Shown here piece after piece: positions 7,611 to 15,270 of a DNA stretch of 23,400 nt. Where the stretch lies: the NCBI GenBank assembly GCA_000432735.1, contig FR887741.1, positions 1 to 23,400 of the forward strand, written 5' to 3'. The notes under the pieces are model-generated. The model was given only the letters and a program-made list of their open reading frames with translations. It ran no database searches and was not told the DNA's origin. Position numbers and translations under genes: made by a program. Source of the stretch: Bacteroides sp. CAG:443 (GTDB lineage: Bacteria > Bacteroidota > Bacteroidia > Bacteroidales > Bacteroidaceae). How positions within the stretch are numbered: the first letter of the stretch is position 1; each line of letters opens with the position of its first letter.

Positions 7611-8819
7611 TCAGAACGCTTCCGTCATATTGAAATAGAACAGATTCTGTCGGTTGATAAAGTTTCGTCCGAAATCGAGGCGCACATTCATACGAGGCTG
7701 AACCTCAATGCGCAATCCCAGTCCTGCATTGGGCAGCACTCCTTCTATCTTTCCCGGCGTAGGTCCCATGAATCCGGCTCCTCCCCAGGCAACGAATCCC
7801 AGGTGATGGATGATTTTTTTGATCCAGTTACTCTTGTCGGTATTGAACATCTGCCGGTATTCCACGAGAGCCAGATGAGCACTCTTGTCGCGATATTGCC
7901 CCATGTAATAACCACGCAAGTCGAAAGGCGTTCCACTCAGCACATATTTGTTCAGCGGGATATTGCTTCCGAATACATTTTTGGTCTGAACCGTCCACGC
8001 CAGCACTTTCCGTTGTCCCACCGATTTGTATTGCCGGTAGTCGAACTCAAAGCGGTAGAAGTTGTCATCTCCTCCCAGCCATTTCTGGTACATGATGCCC
8101 CTGAGGTCGAGATAAATTCCTTTGTAAGGATTGGCAGGAACGTCACGTGTATCGTAGGTCAGCAAGAATCCCAGTCCCGAACTGAAATTGCTGTATCCGC
8201 TGGCGTCACCTCCTGCCCGTTTGTAATCGGCCTGCTCTACCAGGTATTTGGCAGGATTCATGATCTTGTCGTAGTTCAGGTCGACTTGCGGTCCGGCAAA
8301 GAAATTGCTTTCCCCCAATCGGAACAGGAACCACGGATTAATCTGGATGCCGCTGTACCGGTACTGGCTGGTTGTATCGCTTCGCACGTAATCCTTGTTG
8401 GTTGTGTAACCTATTCCGTAGAAATTCTCGTACGTATTCTTGTAGCTGAACTGTCCGAAAATACGGAACCTGTCGTTCTTGAAGAACAGTTGAGGCTTCA
8501 CCATGATGTTCAGTCCTCCCTTAAACATAAACGCCATGGCCACAGGCAATACGGAACGACGCATGGTGGTATCCTTTGGATCCATGCGGAAGGTCATGAG
8601 GGCACTTCCTCCTACCAGCAGACCAAAGTCGGGGCTGAAACTAGGTCCTCCCAGAATATTATAGTGTAAGTTACGCTCTGCAACCTTCTTCTGATGCAGT
8701 TCTTTTTTATTCAGTGTGTGTGTGGAAAGGGTATCGTTCGTTGGTATGCTGTTCGCTTCTTGAGCCAAGCAAGCAATTGCAAACAAGCATGTTAGACATA
8801 CTAAGATTGTTCTTTTCAT
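7611..8819 (-). CDS. BamA/TamA-family (Omp85) outer membrane barrel protein without POTRA domains
   Basis: A 402-residue outer membrane protein. It starts with the signal peptide MKRTILVCLTCLFAIACLA and a short polar linker, then runs straight into a beta-barrel resembling the C-terminal surface-antigen (D15/Omp85) domain. The DLRGYYMGQYRD segment corresponds to the conserved RGY/RGF barrel motif, and the protein ends in phenylalanine as barrel proteins do. No POTRA repeats fit in the roughly 45 residues before the barrel, so it is unlikely to replace BamA; such short forms may handle lipids or specific cargo, but this is unknown. It is divergent from pepT, with a -7 box 20 nt upstream, and its own terminator. 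Confidence 0.82.
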   Translation of the reverse strand: MKRTILVCLTCLFAIACLAQEANSIPTNDTLSTHTLNKKELHQKKVAERNLHYNILGGPSFSPDFGLLVGGSALMTFRMDPKDTTMRRSVLPVAMAFMFKGGLNIMVKPQLFFKNDRFRIFGQFSYKNTYENFYGIGYTTNKDYVRSDTTSQYRYSGIQINPWFLFRLGESNFFAGPQVDLNYDKIMNPAKYLVEQADYKRAGGDASGYSNFSSGLGFLLTYDTRDVPANPYKGIYLDLRGIMYQKWLGGDDNFYRFEFDYRQYKSVGQRKVLAWTVQTKNVFGSNIPLNKYVLSGTPFDLRGYYMGQYRDKSAHLALVEYRQMFNTDKSNWIKKIIHHLGFVAWGGAGFMGPTPGKIEGVLPNAGLGLRIEVQPRMNVRLDFGRNFINRQNLFYFNMTEAF

Positions 8820-8838
8820 AATTATATACTTTCGGCTA

Positions 8839-8846
8839 CAAAAGTA
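8839..8846 (-). promoter_or_regulatory. -7 box of the Omp85-like gene
   Basis: Reads TACTTTTG on the minus strand, a full TAnnTTTG match, with the ATG at 8819 giving a leader of only about 13 nt. No clear -33 element is seen at 19-21 nt. Confidence 0.5.
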
Positions 8847-8968
8847 TGAAAAAAAGTAGTATCTACCCTGTCTTTTTGTAAGAGTTTGTGGTATGCTAGG
8901 TGTTTTTAACGGCTATATGCTAAATGGGATGCGCCGATTATAAATAACGCCTAAAAAATGGTAATGTG

Positions 8969-9000
8969 TTTGGCTGTTCGGAAGCTATTTCTTATTTTTA
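8969..9000 (+). promoter_or_regulatory. Promoter of pepT
   Basis: -33 TTTG (8969-8972), a 20-nt spacer, and TATTTTTA (8993-9000), which matches the -7 consensus TAnnTTTG at all but the last base. Transcription should start near 9007, about 25 nt before the ATG at 9032. It lies inside the apparent upstream extension of the reading frame and so supports the start at 9032. Confidence 0.65.
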
Positions 9001-9031
9001 CACAAAAGAATCATTAACAACGAAAGAATAT

Positions 9032-10258
9032 ATGACAGTAATTGAACGTTTTTTGAAGTATGTAACTTTCGACACGCAGTCTGACGAGTCAACCGGTGCT
9101 ACTCCCAGTACGCCGAAACAAATGGTGTTTGCCAAATATCTGAAAACCGAGCTGGAAGCGCTGGGACTGGAAGATATTTCGTTGGATGACAACGGCTATT
9201 TGTTTGCTACTCTTCCTGCCAATGTGAATCGAGATATACCCACTATCGGATTTATTGCTCACATGGATACCAGCCCCGATATGTCGGGAGAGAATGTGAA
9301 TCCGAACATTATCCGTAACTACGGAGGCGAGGATATTCCTTTGTGTAAGGAAGAGGGCATCATCCTTTCGCCGAAACAGTTCCCCGAATTGCTGGATCAT
9401 GTAGGCGAGGATTTGATAGTAACCGACGGTCATACGCTGCTGGGAGCCGACGACAAGGCAGGCATCGCGGAAATTGTTGCTGCAATCGCTTACCTGAAGG
9501 AACATCCTGAGATAGAACATGGAAAAATTCGTATCGGTTTTAATCCGGACGAGGAAATCGGTCTGGGAGCTCATAAGTTCGATGTGGAAAAGTTCGGATG
9601 CAAGTGGGCGTATACGATGGATGGAGGAGAAGTAGGAGAACTGGAGTTCGAAAACTTCAATGCGGCTTCTGCCAAGGTACATGTAAAGGGTAGAAATGTA
9701 CATCCGGGCTATGCGAAGGGCAAGATGATCAATGCTTTGTTCGTAGCCAATGAATTTGTAGGCATGTTGCCGGAAAATGAAACTCCTGCTACTACCGAAG
9801 GATACGAAGGTTTCTATCATCTGATTGGAATGACTGGTGAAGTAGAACAGGCTACGGTTTCTTATATCATCCGTGACCACGACCGTCAGAAGTTCGAGGC
9901 ACGCAAGATTTTCATGCAGTCGTGTGCTGAAAAGATAAACAAAAAGTACGGCGAAGGTACGGTTAAGATTGATATCAAAGATCAGTATTATAACATGCGT
10001 CAGCAGGTAGAGCCGTTGATGCATATCATCGACATTGCTTTTGCTGCCATGCAGGAAGCTGGAGTGGAACCGAAGGTGAAGGCCATCCGTGGAGGAACAG
10101 ACGGAGCACAGCTGTCGTTCAAAGGATTGCCTTGTCCGAATATCTTTGCCGGTGGGTTGAATTTCCACGGACGTTATGAGTTTGTTCCAATTCAGTCTAT
10201 CGAGAAGGCTATGAATGTGGTTGTCAAGATTGCCGAACTGACCGCAAAAAGATATTGA
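9032..10258 (+). CDS. pepT: Peptidase T (tripeptide aminopeptidase)
   Basis: A 408-residue M20-family zinc aminopeptidase that removes N-terminal residues from tripeptides in the cytoplasm. The start at 9032 gives exactly the length of enterobacterial PepT, whereas the frame is open a further 22 codons through the promoter. Metal ligands and catalytic residues fall where expected: AHMDT (H77, D79), LLGADD (D140), NPDEE (E174, E175), TMDGGE (D197) and NFHG (H379). The dimerisation domain spans about 210-320. It is the first gene of a plus-strand run and is followed after 141 nt by gcvT. No clear terminator separates them, so co-transcription is possible. High confidence. Confidence 0.97.
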   Translation: MTVIERFLKYVTFDTQSDESTGATPSTPKQMVFAKYLKTELEALGLEDISLDDNGYLFATLPANVNRDIPTIGFIAHMDTSPDMSGENVNPNIIRNYGGEDIPLCKEEGIILSPKQFPELLDHVGEDLIVTDGHTLLGADDKAGIAEIVAAIAYLKEHPEIEHGKIRIGFNPDEEIGLGAHKFDVEKFGCKWAYTMDGGEVGELEFENFNAASAKVHVKGRNVHPGYAKGKMINALFVANEFVGMLPENETPATTEGYEGFYHLIGMTGEVEQATVSYIIRDHDRQKFEARKIFMQSCAEKINKKYGEGTVKIDIKDQYYNMRQQVEPLMHIIDIAFAAMQEAGVEPKVKAIRGGTDGAQLSFKGLPCPNIFAGGLNFHGRYEFVPIQSIEKAMNVVVKIAELTAKRY

Positions 10259-10277
10259 TAACTGATTACTAAAATGC

Positions 10278-10379
10278 AGGGAGAATAGCTCCTTTCACCA
10301 CAGGTTATAACCAGTTTGGGTTGGTATATCGCTTCAGACAGAACGATGTATAATCTGTGGTGATTCATCATTATACATT
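10278..10379 (+). ncRNA. Candidate structured leader / intercistronic RNA before gcvT
   Basis: Nearly every base of 10295-10363 fits a three-way junction. The outer stem pairs 10295-10309 with 10349-10363 (15 bp, one G-U). Hairpin 1 pairs 10310-10314 with 10321-10325. Hairpin 2 pairs 10328-10335 with 10341-10347 (7 bp, one bulged C). A small hairpin (10278-10283 with 10289-10294) precedes it. The 3' part of the outer stem can instead pair downstream: 10345-10354 with 10370-10379 (9 Watson-Crick pairs plus one G-U). The two folds exclude each other and the second ends 20 nt before the gcvT ATG. It does not match the glycine or THF riboswitch consensus as I know them. There is no T run, so any control would be translational. 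No promoter of its own is seen. Confidence 0.45.
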
Positions 10380-10399
10380 AACCTTAAACATTCTATCTG

Positions 10400-11491
10400 A
10401 TGAAAACAACTCCTTTTACCGAGAAGCATATTGCTCTCGGTGCCAAAATGCATGAATTTGCAGGGTATAACATGCCTATTGAATATTCGGGAATCCTCGA
10501 CGAGCATCATATGGTTTGTGAGGCTGTAGGTGTTTTCGATGTTTCCCACATGGGGGAATTTTGGGTAAAAGGACCGCATGCCCTTGAATTTATCCAGCAG
10601 GTTACTTCCAACAATGCTGCCGTGCTTACGCCGGGTAAGGTGCAGTATACGTGTTTCCCGAATGAAACAGGAGGTATTGTCGACGATTTGCTGGTTTACT
10701 ATTATGAACCCGAAAAGTATATGCTGGTGGTGAATGCTGCCAATATTGAAAAGGACTGGAACTGGTGTGTGTCACATAATACGGTGGGTGCGGAACTCGA
10801 AAACTCATCCGACCGTATCGCACAGCTGGCGGTTCAGGGACCGAAAGCGATCGATACGTTGCAGAAGCTCACACCGGTTGATCTGAAGTCTATTCCTTAT
10901 TATACATTTAAGGTTGGGGAGTTTGCCGGAGTACCGAATGTTATCATCTCGAATACGGGATATACGGGTGCCGGTGGCTTTGAACTTTATTTTTATCCTC
11001 AGGATGCCGATCGTATTTGGAATGCTGTTTTCGAAGCAGGTGCGGAGTTTGGTATTAAACCGGCAGGACTGGGTGCACGCGATACACTTCGGTTGGAAAT
11101 GGGATTCTGTCTCTATGGCAATGACATTGACGATACGACTTCACCGCTTGAGGCTGGTCTGGGATGGATCACCAAATTTGTTGACGGAAAGAACTTTACC
11201 AATCGTGCTGCACTGGAGAAACAGAAAGCCGAAGGTGTGACACGCCGTCTGGTCGGTTTTGAGATGATAGACCGCGGTATTCCTCGTCAGGGCTATGCTT
11301 TGCTGGATGCCGAAGGAAATACCATCGGGCATGTTACTTCGGGTACCATGTCGCCTACCCGTAAGATTGGTATCGGACTGGGATATGTGCAGACAGCGTT
11401 TGCTAAGCCGGGTACGGAAATTTATCTGGATAACCGCGGGCGTCACCTGAAAGCTCAAGTGGTTAAGCCTCCTTTCCGGAAGAATGCATAA
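10400..11491 (+). CDS. gcvT: Aminomethyltransferase, T protein of the glycine cleavage system
   Basis: A 363-residue T protein, the usual length. It takes the aminomethyl group carried on lipoylated H protein and, with tetrahydrofolate, yields methylene-tetrahydrofolate and ammonia. Seen in sequence: MHEFAGYNMPIEY at the N-terminus, FDVSHMGE (46-53), GGIVDDLLVY with the catalytic aspartate at about 96, GYTGAGGFELYF, and the C-terminal barrel ending GYVQTAFAKPGTEIY. gcvH and gcvP are not in the window, so the system is split in this genome or located elsewhere. It follows pepT by 141 nt that can fold into a complex RNA, and ends at a clear terminator. Confidence 0.97.
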   Translation: MKTTPFTEKHIALGAKMHEFAGYNMPIEYSGILDEHHMVCEAVGVFDVSHMGEFWVKGPHALEFIQQVTSNNAAVLTPGKVQYTCFPNETGGIVDDLLVYYYEPEKYMLVVNAANIEKDWNWCVSHNTVGAELENSSDRIAQLAVQGPKAIDTLQKLTPVDLKSIPYYTFKVGEFAGVPNVIISNTGYTGAGGFELYFYPQDADRIWNAVFEAGAEFGIKPAGLGARDTLRLEMGFCLYGNDIDDTTSPLEAGLGWITKFVDGKNFTNRAALEKQKAEGVTRRLVGFEMIDRGIPRQGYALLDAEGNTIGHVTSGTMSPTRKIGIGLGYVQTAFAKPGTEIYLDNRGRHLKAQVVKPPFRKNA

Positions 11492-11531
11492 TGAGCGTTT
11501 CGATGGGGAAGAAAGAAATAAATACAACATG

Positions 11532-11569
11532 GAAGGCGCTACCTATAAGGTCTGTCGCCTTCTTTTTTT
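11532..11569 (+). terminator. Terminator of gcvT, abutting the next start codon
   Basis: GAAGGCG (11532-11538) pairs with CGCCTTC (11556-11562), with a smaller inner ACCT/AGGT pair, and is followed by seven T's (11563-11569). The next gene starts at 11582, only 12 nt later, so that gene must depend on read-through or a promoter inside gcvT that I cannot see. Confidence 0.85.
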
Positions 11570-11581
11570 ATCTAAATATTT

Positions 11582-13786
11582 ATGAAAACATTGGGACATT
11601 TTTCAACGTTTGCATTAGGTGCACTGCTGGCTTCAGTTTGTTTGCCGGCCGAGGCACAAGTCGATTTAGTGAAGGATGGAAAAACGAAATCGATCATTAT
11701 TTTACAACAAGATTCAAGGGTGAACCGTACAGCAGCAAACATACTGCGCTTGTTTGTAGAACGTATTTCGGGGGCAGATATGCCTGTGGTTACGAATAAA
11801 ACGGCAAGGAAAGGCGATGTAATTATCGGTTCTGAAGCGCCGATGGATGTGAAAGAAGACGGGTACGCTTTGTCTACTGCCGGAGGAATCTTGAAGATTT
11901 CGGGTAAGGCGAATGGAGTGGTTTATGGTGCAGTATCTTTGCTGGAAGATTATTTAGGAATAGATTACTGGGGAGAGAATGAATATTCCCTCACTAAATC
12001 GAAGAATATTTCATTGCCGTTGATTGAAAAGGTAGACAATCCGGCTTTCCGCTATCGGCAGACACAGTGTTACGCCATGAAAAATGATTCTATTTATAAG
12101 TGGTGGAATCGGCTGGAAGAGCCGGAAGAAGCATTTGCTGCCGGATACTGGGTACATACATTCGATAAGCTACTTCCGGCAGAAGTTTATGGAGAGAAGC
12201 ATCCGGAATATTATGCTTACTTCAATGGCAAGCGAAATCCGGGAAAAGCAAGTCAGTGGTGTCTGACAAATCCGGAAGTCTTCGAGATCGTTTCTCAGCG
12301 TATTGATTCAATCTTCAAGGCGAATCCCGATAAGAAACTGATTTGTGTAAGCCAGAATGATGGCAATTATACCAATTGCACGTGCGAAAATTGTCGGAAG
12401 ATAGATGAGGAAGAAGGGGCATTGTCGGGTTCTATGATTTATTTCCTGAATAAACTGGCTGCACGTTTTCCGGACAAGGAGTTTGCAACACTTGCTTACC
12501 TGTATACCATGAATCCTCCAAAGCACATCAAGCCGCTGCCCAATGTGACGGTCATGTTATGCGACATTGATTGTGACCGTGAGGTTTCATTGACAGAAAA
12601 TGCCAGCGGGCGTCAGTTTATGAAAGCGCTTGAAGGATGGTCTACTATTGCAGACAATCTCTTTGTCTGGGATTATGGTATCAATTTCGATAATTATTTA
12701 TCACCGTTCCCAAATTTTCATATTCTCCAAGACAATATACGTACATTTCGCGATCATCATGTAAAGATGCATTTCTCTCAGATTGCAAGTAACTGGTGCG
12801 GAGATTTTGCCGAACTGAGATCGTATCTTGTTTCCAAACTGATGTGGAATCCCGATGCGGATGTTGATAAGCTGATGAAACATTTCCTGAACGGATATTA
12901 CGGTGCAGCCGGCGATTACTTGTATCGTTACATAAAGATTATGGAAGGAGCCTTACTGGGTAGTGGTCAGCGCTTGTGGATTTACGATTCTCCTGTTTCT
13001 CACAAGAACGGTATGCTGCGTCCGGTATTGATGAGACGGTATCAGAAACTGTTTGATGAGGCTGAAGCTGCAGTCAGCAGCGATACTGTCTTACTGGAGC
13101 GGGTAAAGAGAGCACGAATGCCGTTGCTTTATTCCGAACTAGAGCTGTTGCGTACGGAAACCGAGAAAGATTTGACGGCTGTAACGCAAAAACTGGATTA
13201 TTTTGAACAGGAAGCTAAACGTATGGGCGATCCGATGTTGAATGAGCGTAACAATCACGCATTGGATTATTGCAAGCTGTATCGGGAGCGTTATTTGCCG
13301 AAAGAAAATGTCAATTTGGCAAAAGGAGCTAAAGTTATCTGGTTGCAGCGTCCTCATGAACGTTACGAGAAATTAGGTGAAACAGCATTGACCGACGGCT
13401 TGTTCGGAGGTGCCGGTTTCGTAGAAAGCTGGATTGGCTGGGAAGGTACCGATGGAGCTTTTGTACTCGATTTAGGTGAAGTGAAGGAGGTAAGAAGCAT
13501 TGAAACAGATTTCCTTCACCAGATAGGGGCATGGGTTCTTTTCCCGTTGAGCGTATCGTATAGCTATTCGATAGATGGTGAAAATTATCAGGCATGGAAA
13601 ACAATTGATATGCCGGAGGAACGTTCAGGAAAGGTGCTTTTCAGAGGGGTGAAAGCTGAATCGGATACTCCTTTACAGGCACGATACCTGAAAGTGGAAG
13701 TGACGGGTACCAAGGTATGTCCTCCCTGGCATTATGGAGTAGGTCATCCTTCATGGTTCTTTATCGATGAAGTAACGGTGAAATAA
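11582..13786 (+). CDS. Secreted DUF4838 protein, GH163-like, with C-terminal F5/8-type (discoidin) domain
   Basis: A 734-residue exported protein of the DUF4838 family; characterised relatives form glycoside hydrolase family 163, endo-acting beta-N-acetylglucosaminidases on N-glycans. Signal peptide MKTLGHFSTFALGALLASVC continuing to about AEAQ (26). An alpha-glucuronidase-N-like domain covers about 30-135 (RVNRTAANILRLFVERISGA). The DUF4838 core covers about 150-450, with VSQNDGNYTNC and a C-x-C-x-x-C group at 266, 268 and 271. A helical part follows, then a discoidin-like carbohydrate-binding domain at about 600-734 (LTDGLFGGAGF, FVLDLGEVKEVRSIETDFL). No SusC/D pair or other glycosidase is on the same strand nearby. 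Substrate is inferred only from the family. A terminator follows; the upstream gap after the gcvT terminator is 12 nt. Confidence 0.85.
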   Translation: MKTLGHFSTFALGALLASVCLPAEAQVDLVKDGKTKSIIILQQDSRVNRTAANILRLFVERISGADMPVVTNKTARKGDVIIGSEAPMDVKEDGYALSTAGGILKISGKANGVVYGAVSLLEDYLGIDYWGENEYSLTKSKNISLPLIEKVDNPAFRYRQTQCYAMKNDSIYKWWNRLEEPEEAFAAGYWVHTFDKLLPAEVYGEKHPEYYAYFNGKRNPGKASQWCLTNPEVFEIVSQRIDSIFKANPDKKLICVSQNDGNYTNCTCENCRKIDEEEGALSGSMIYFLNKLAARFPDKEFATLAYLYTMNPPKHIKPLPNVTVMLCDIDCDREVSLTENASGRQFMKALEGWSTIADNLFVWDYGINFDNYLSPFPNFHILQDNIRTFRDHHVKMHFSQIASNWCGDFAELRSYLVSKLMWNPDADVDKLMKHFLNGYYGAAGDYLYRYIKIMEGALLGSGQRLWIYDSPVSHKNGMLRPVLMRRYQKLFDEAEAAVSSDTVLLERVKRARMPLLYSELELLRTETEKDLTAVTQKLDYFEQEAKRMGDPMLNERNNHALDYCKLYRERYLPKENVNLAKGAKVIWLQRPHERYEKLGETALTDGLFGGAGFVESWIGWEGTDGAFVLDLGEVKEVRSIETDFLHQIGAWVLFPLSVSYSYSIDGENYQAWKTIDMPEERSGKVLFRGVKAESDTPLQARYLKVEVTGTKVCPPWHYGVGHPSWFFIDEVTVK

Positions 13787-13821
13787 GACTTTTAAACGTA
13801 TTATTTCCTCTCTTTTGATAG

Positions 13822-13871
13822 ACTGAGTTCCTGAATGCAAGTATATGTTGAAGTTGGGAACTCAGTTTTTT
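13822..13871 (+). terminator. Terminator of the DUF4838 gene
   Basis: A 10-bp perfect stem pairs 13822-13831 with 13857-13866 around a 25-nt loop, and is followed by a T run to 13871. It lies 36 nt after the stop codon. Confidence 0.82.
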
Positions 13872-13953
13872 CTTTTGAATTTGTAAAACACTGTTACAGA
13901 TTTTGTCCCTTTTCTTAATTTATGTTGTAAAACACAATTTTCTTGGTCATTTG

Positions 13954-13984
13954 TTTGCTAATAACGAGATAGTCCGTATCTTTG
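13954..13984 (+). promoter_or_regulatory. Consensus Bacteroides promoter of the candidate sRNA
   Basis: -33 TTTG (13954-13957), a 19-nt spacer, and TATCTTTG (13977-13984): a full match to the Bacteroides primary sigma factor consensus, and the best promoter in the window. No open reading frame follows; instead a terminator is reached about 60 nt downstream. Confidence 0.82.
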
Positions 13985-13990
13985 CACTGT

Positions 13991-14052
13991 GTTTTTCATA
14001 GTATTAGATTTAAGGTTAACAAAGGTTGGAGTACAGCGGTACTCCTTTTTTT
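13991..14052 (+). ncRNA. Candidate short sRNA (about 62 nt)
   Basis: Bounded by a consensus promoter and a strong terminator: GGAGTAC (14028-14034), loop AGCG, GTACTCC (14039-14045), then seven T's. The 5' part of about 37 nt is AT-rich and looks unstructured, with no start codon leading to a meaningful ORF. That layout is typical of a small base-pairing RNA or a very short attenuated leader. Positions 14009-14019 (TTTAAGGTTAA) are exactly complementary to the gcvT leader at 10378-10388. I have an impression that similar promoter-plus-short-hairpin units recur in Bacteroides genomes, but I cannot verify it here. Confidence 0.6.
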
Positions 14053-14091
14053 ATACCCATATGTCTGGAAGTCTCTTGTTAAGCGCTTATA

Positions 14092-14128
14092 CAAAAAAGA
14101 GAGGCTTCGCAAGGAACGAAACCTCTCT
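14092..14128 (-). terminator. Terminator of the thioredoxin-fold gene
   Basis: AGAGAGG (14098-14104) pairs with CCTCTCT (14122-14128), and an inner TTCG (14106-14109) pairs with CGAA (14117-14120). On the minus strand a run of six T's follows the stem. It lies 24 nt beyond the stop codon. Confidence 0.85.
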
Positions 14129-14151
14129 CAATAAAAATGTAGATTAATCTG

Positions 14152-15234
14152 TTAGTTCTTTTCCAAGTTCATCAACACACGTCCCAGCATCATGATGGAA
14201 GAACCACGTAATTCAGGAAGTGAAGCTCTGACATATTTGATTACTTCAGGCATCAGTTCCGGTGAATTGGGGAACAAACGTGAAACGTTGAGCAGGATGA
14301 GTTCGAAATCTTGTGAGTCGAGTTCTGATTTTTTCTGCTTAAACATTTCGAAATAGGCTTTCTTGTCTCCCTTGGCATAGCATTCTATCAACTCGAATAC
14401 AGGAGCAAACGGATATTTCTGATCCAGTTTCAGCGAATAGATATCTTGCTTGAGTTGCTGGTATTCTGCCTCATTGAATTTGTTTTCTGCAAAGACATAG
14501 CCCGAAAGATAAGTCGAAGTTGCCGAGTGATAGAGCTTCTGAAGATGAGCCAGTGCTATTTCTTTTGTCTTGCTGTCTGCCTTTTCAACATTCTTAGTCC
14601 AGAATTGACATTTCGGATCGGAAACATCGAACGTGTAGCGTGTGAAAACGAATAGGTTTTCGGGTGCAAGTTTTTGTTTGTCACTGAGTGAATTGAAATA
14701 ATCATCAATTATTTTGTAACCCTCATCCATCTTTTTCTGTTCCATGAACGACATGGCATAGGCATCTACCAGTTCTGGGGTTCTTTCACCACTTTCATAG
14801 CGTTGCTTCATGCGTTCGGGAGTCATTTCCGGATTCAGTTCGTTTTTTACTTTAGCCACAAATGCGTCGGCAGGAAAAGCTCCGGTGATAGTTGCTTTTG
14901 TATTCCCTTGCTGGTCGGCAATGATGAAGGTAGGATAGGCCTTTACCTCGAATTTCTGAGCCAGTTCTTTTCCTTCTTTTTCGGCATTCAGCTTGATGCA
15001 GACAAATTGAGCATTGAAGTAATCGCCCACTTGTTTCTGTGGAAATACTTCTTTCGACATTTTACGGCAAGGACCGCACCAGTCGGTATAGAAATCGATG
15101 AATACAAGCTTGTTCTCGGCTTGTGATTGTTTGAGAGCTTCGTTGAAATCAATGCTGCGGAAATTAGTCTGAGCAGTGACCGCACCGGTCGCCAGTGTCA
15201 GGCCCAACAGAATTGATGTAAATGTTTTTTTCAT
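14152..15234 (-). CDS. Exported thioredoxin-fold protein
   Basis: A 360-residue protein with a signal peptide (MKKTFTSILLGLTLATGAVTA) and one thioredoxin domain at about 25-135. The active site is WCGPC (C53, C56) and the cis-proline is in KAYPTF (P101), so it should do thiol-disulfide exchange in the periplasm. The remaining 220 residues are helical, rich in lysine and glutamate, and resemble no catalytic domain I know. It is the last gene of a minus-strand block with SusC, SusD, DUF4843 and PKD-like genes; Bacteroidales operons of this type often carry a thioredoxin-like gene. A hairpin lies in the 117-nt gap upstream and no promoter box is obvious there, so expression may depend on partial read-through from the operon. 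Confidence 0.88.
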   Translation of the reverse strand: MKKTFTSILLGLTLATGAVTAQTNFRSIDFNEALKQSQAENKLVFIDFYTDWCGPCRKMSKEVFPQKQVGDYFNAQFVCIKLNAEKEGKELAQKFEVKAYPTFIIADQQGNTKATITGAFPADAFVAKVKNELNPEMTPERMKQRYESGERTPELVDAYAMSFMEQKKMDEGYKIIDDYFNSLSDKQKLAPENLFVFTRYTFDVSDPKCQFWTKNVEKADSKTKEIALAHLQKLYHSATSTYLSGYVFAENKFNEAEYQQLKQDIYSLKLDQKYPFAPVFELIECYAKGDKKAYFEMFKQKKSELDSQDFELILLNVSRLFPNSPELMPEVIKYVRASLPELRGSSIMMLGRVLMNLEKN

Positions 15235-15270
15235 AAAAATTAATAGATGAATTGAATAATAGTTTGATTG

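Larger units (their letters stand above)
13787..14151. other. Intergenic region with two terminators and a short transcription unit
   Basis: No protein-coding gene. It contains, left to right, the terminator of the DUF4838 gene, a complete Bacteroides-type promoter, a short transcribed segment ending in its own terminator, and the terminator of the convergent thioredoxin-fold gene. Each is listed separately. Between 14053 and 14090 I see nothing. Confidence 0.8.

Noticed and set aside
7530..8669. 379-codon plus-strand ORF opposite the Omp85-like gene
   Set aside because: It is the antisense shadow of a gene with a clear signal peptide, barrel pattern, promoter and terminator on the other strand.
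9089..10168. 359-codon minus-strand ORF inside pepT
   Set aside because: pepT has all catalytic residues at standard positions; the antisense frame has no family features.
10311..10318. Possible -7 promoter box for gcvT (CCAGTTTG)
   Set aside because: It lacks the TA of TAnnTTTG and has no -33 TTG at 19-21 nt, so it is not a credible promoter.
10278..10399. Glycine riboswitch or hammerhead ribozyme before gcvT
   Set aside because: The glycine riboswitch core is not present as I know it. The CTGATGA at the gcvT start resembles a hammerhead core by chance, and the required GAAA and cleavage-site context are missing.
13885..13902. Second Pho-box-like site upstream of the candidate sRNA
   Set aside because: Only the first half resembles the consensus; the second half has several mismatches and the site is far from the promoter.
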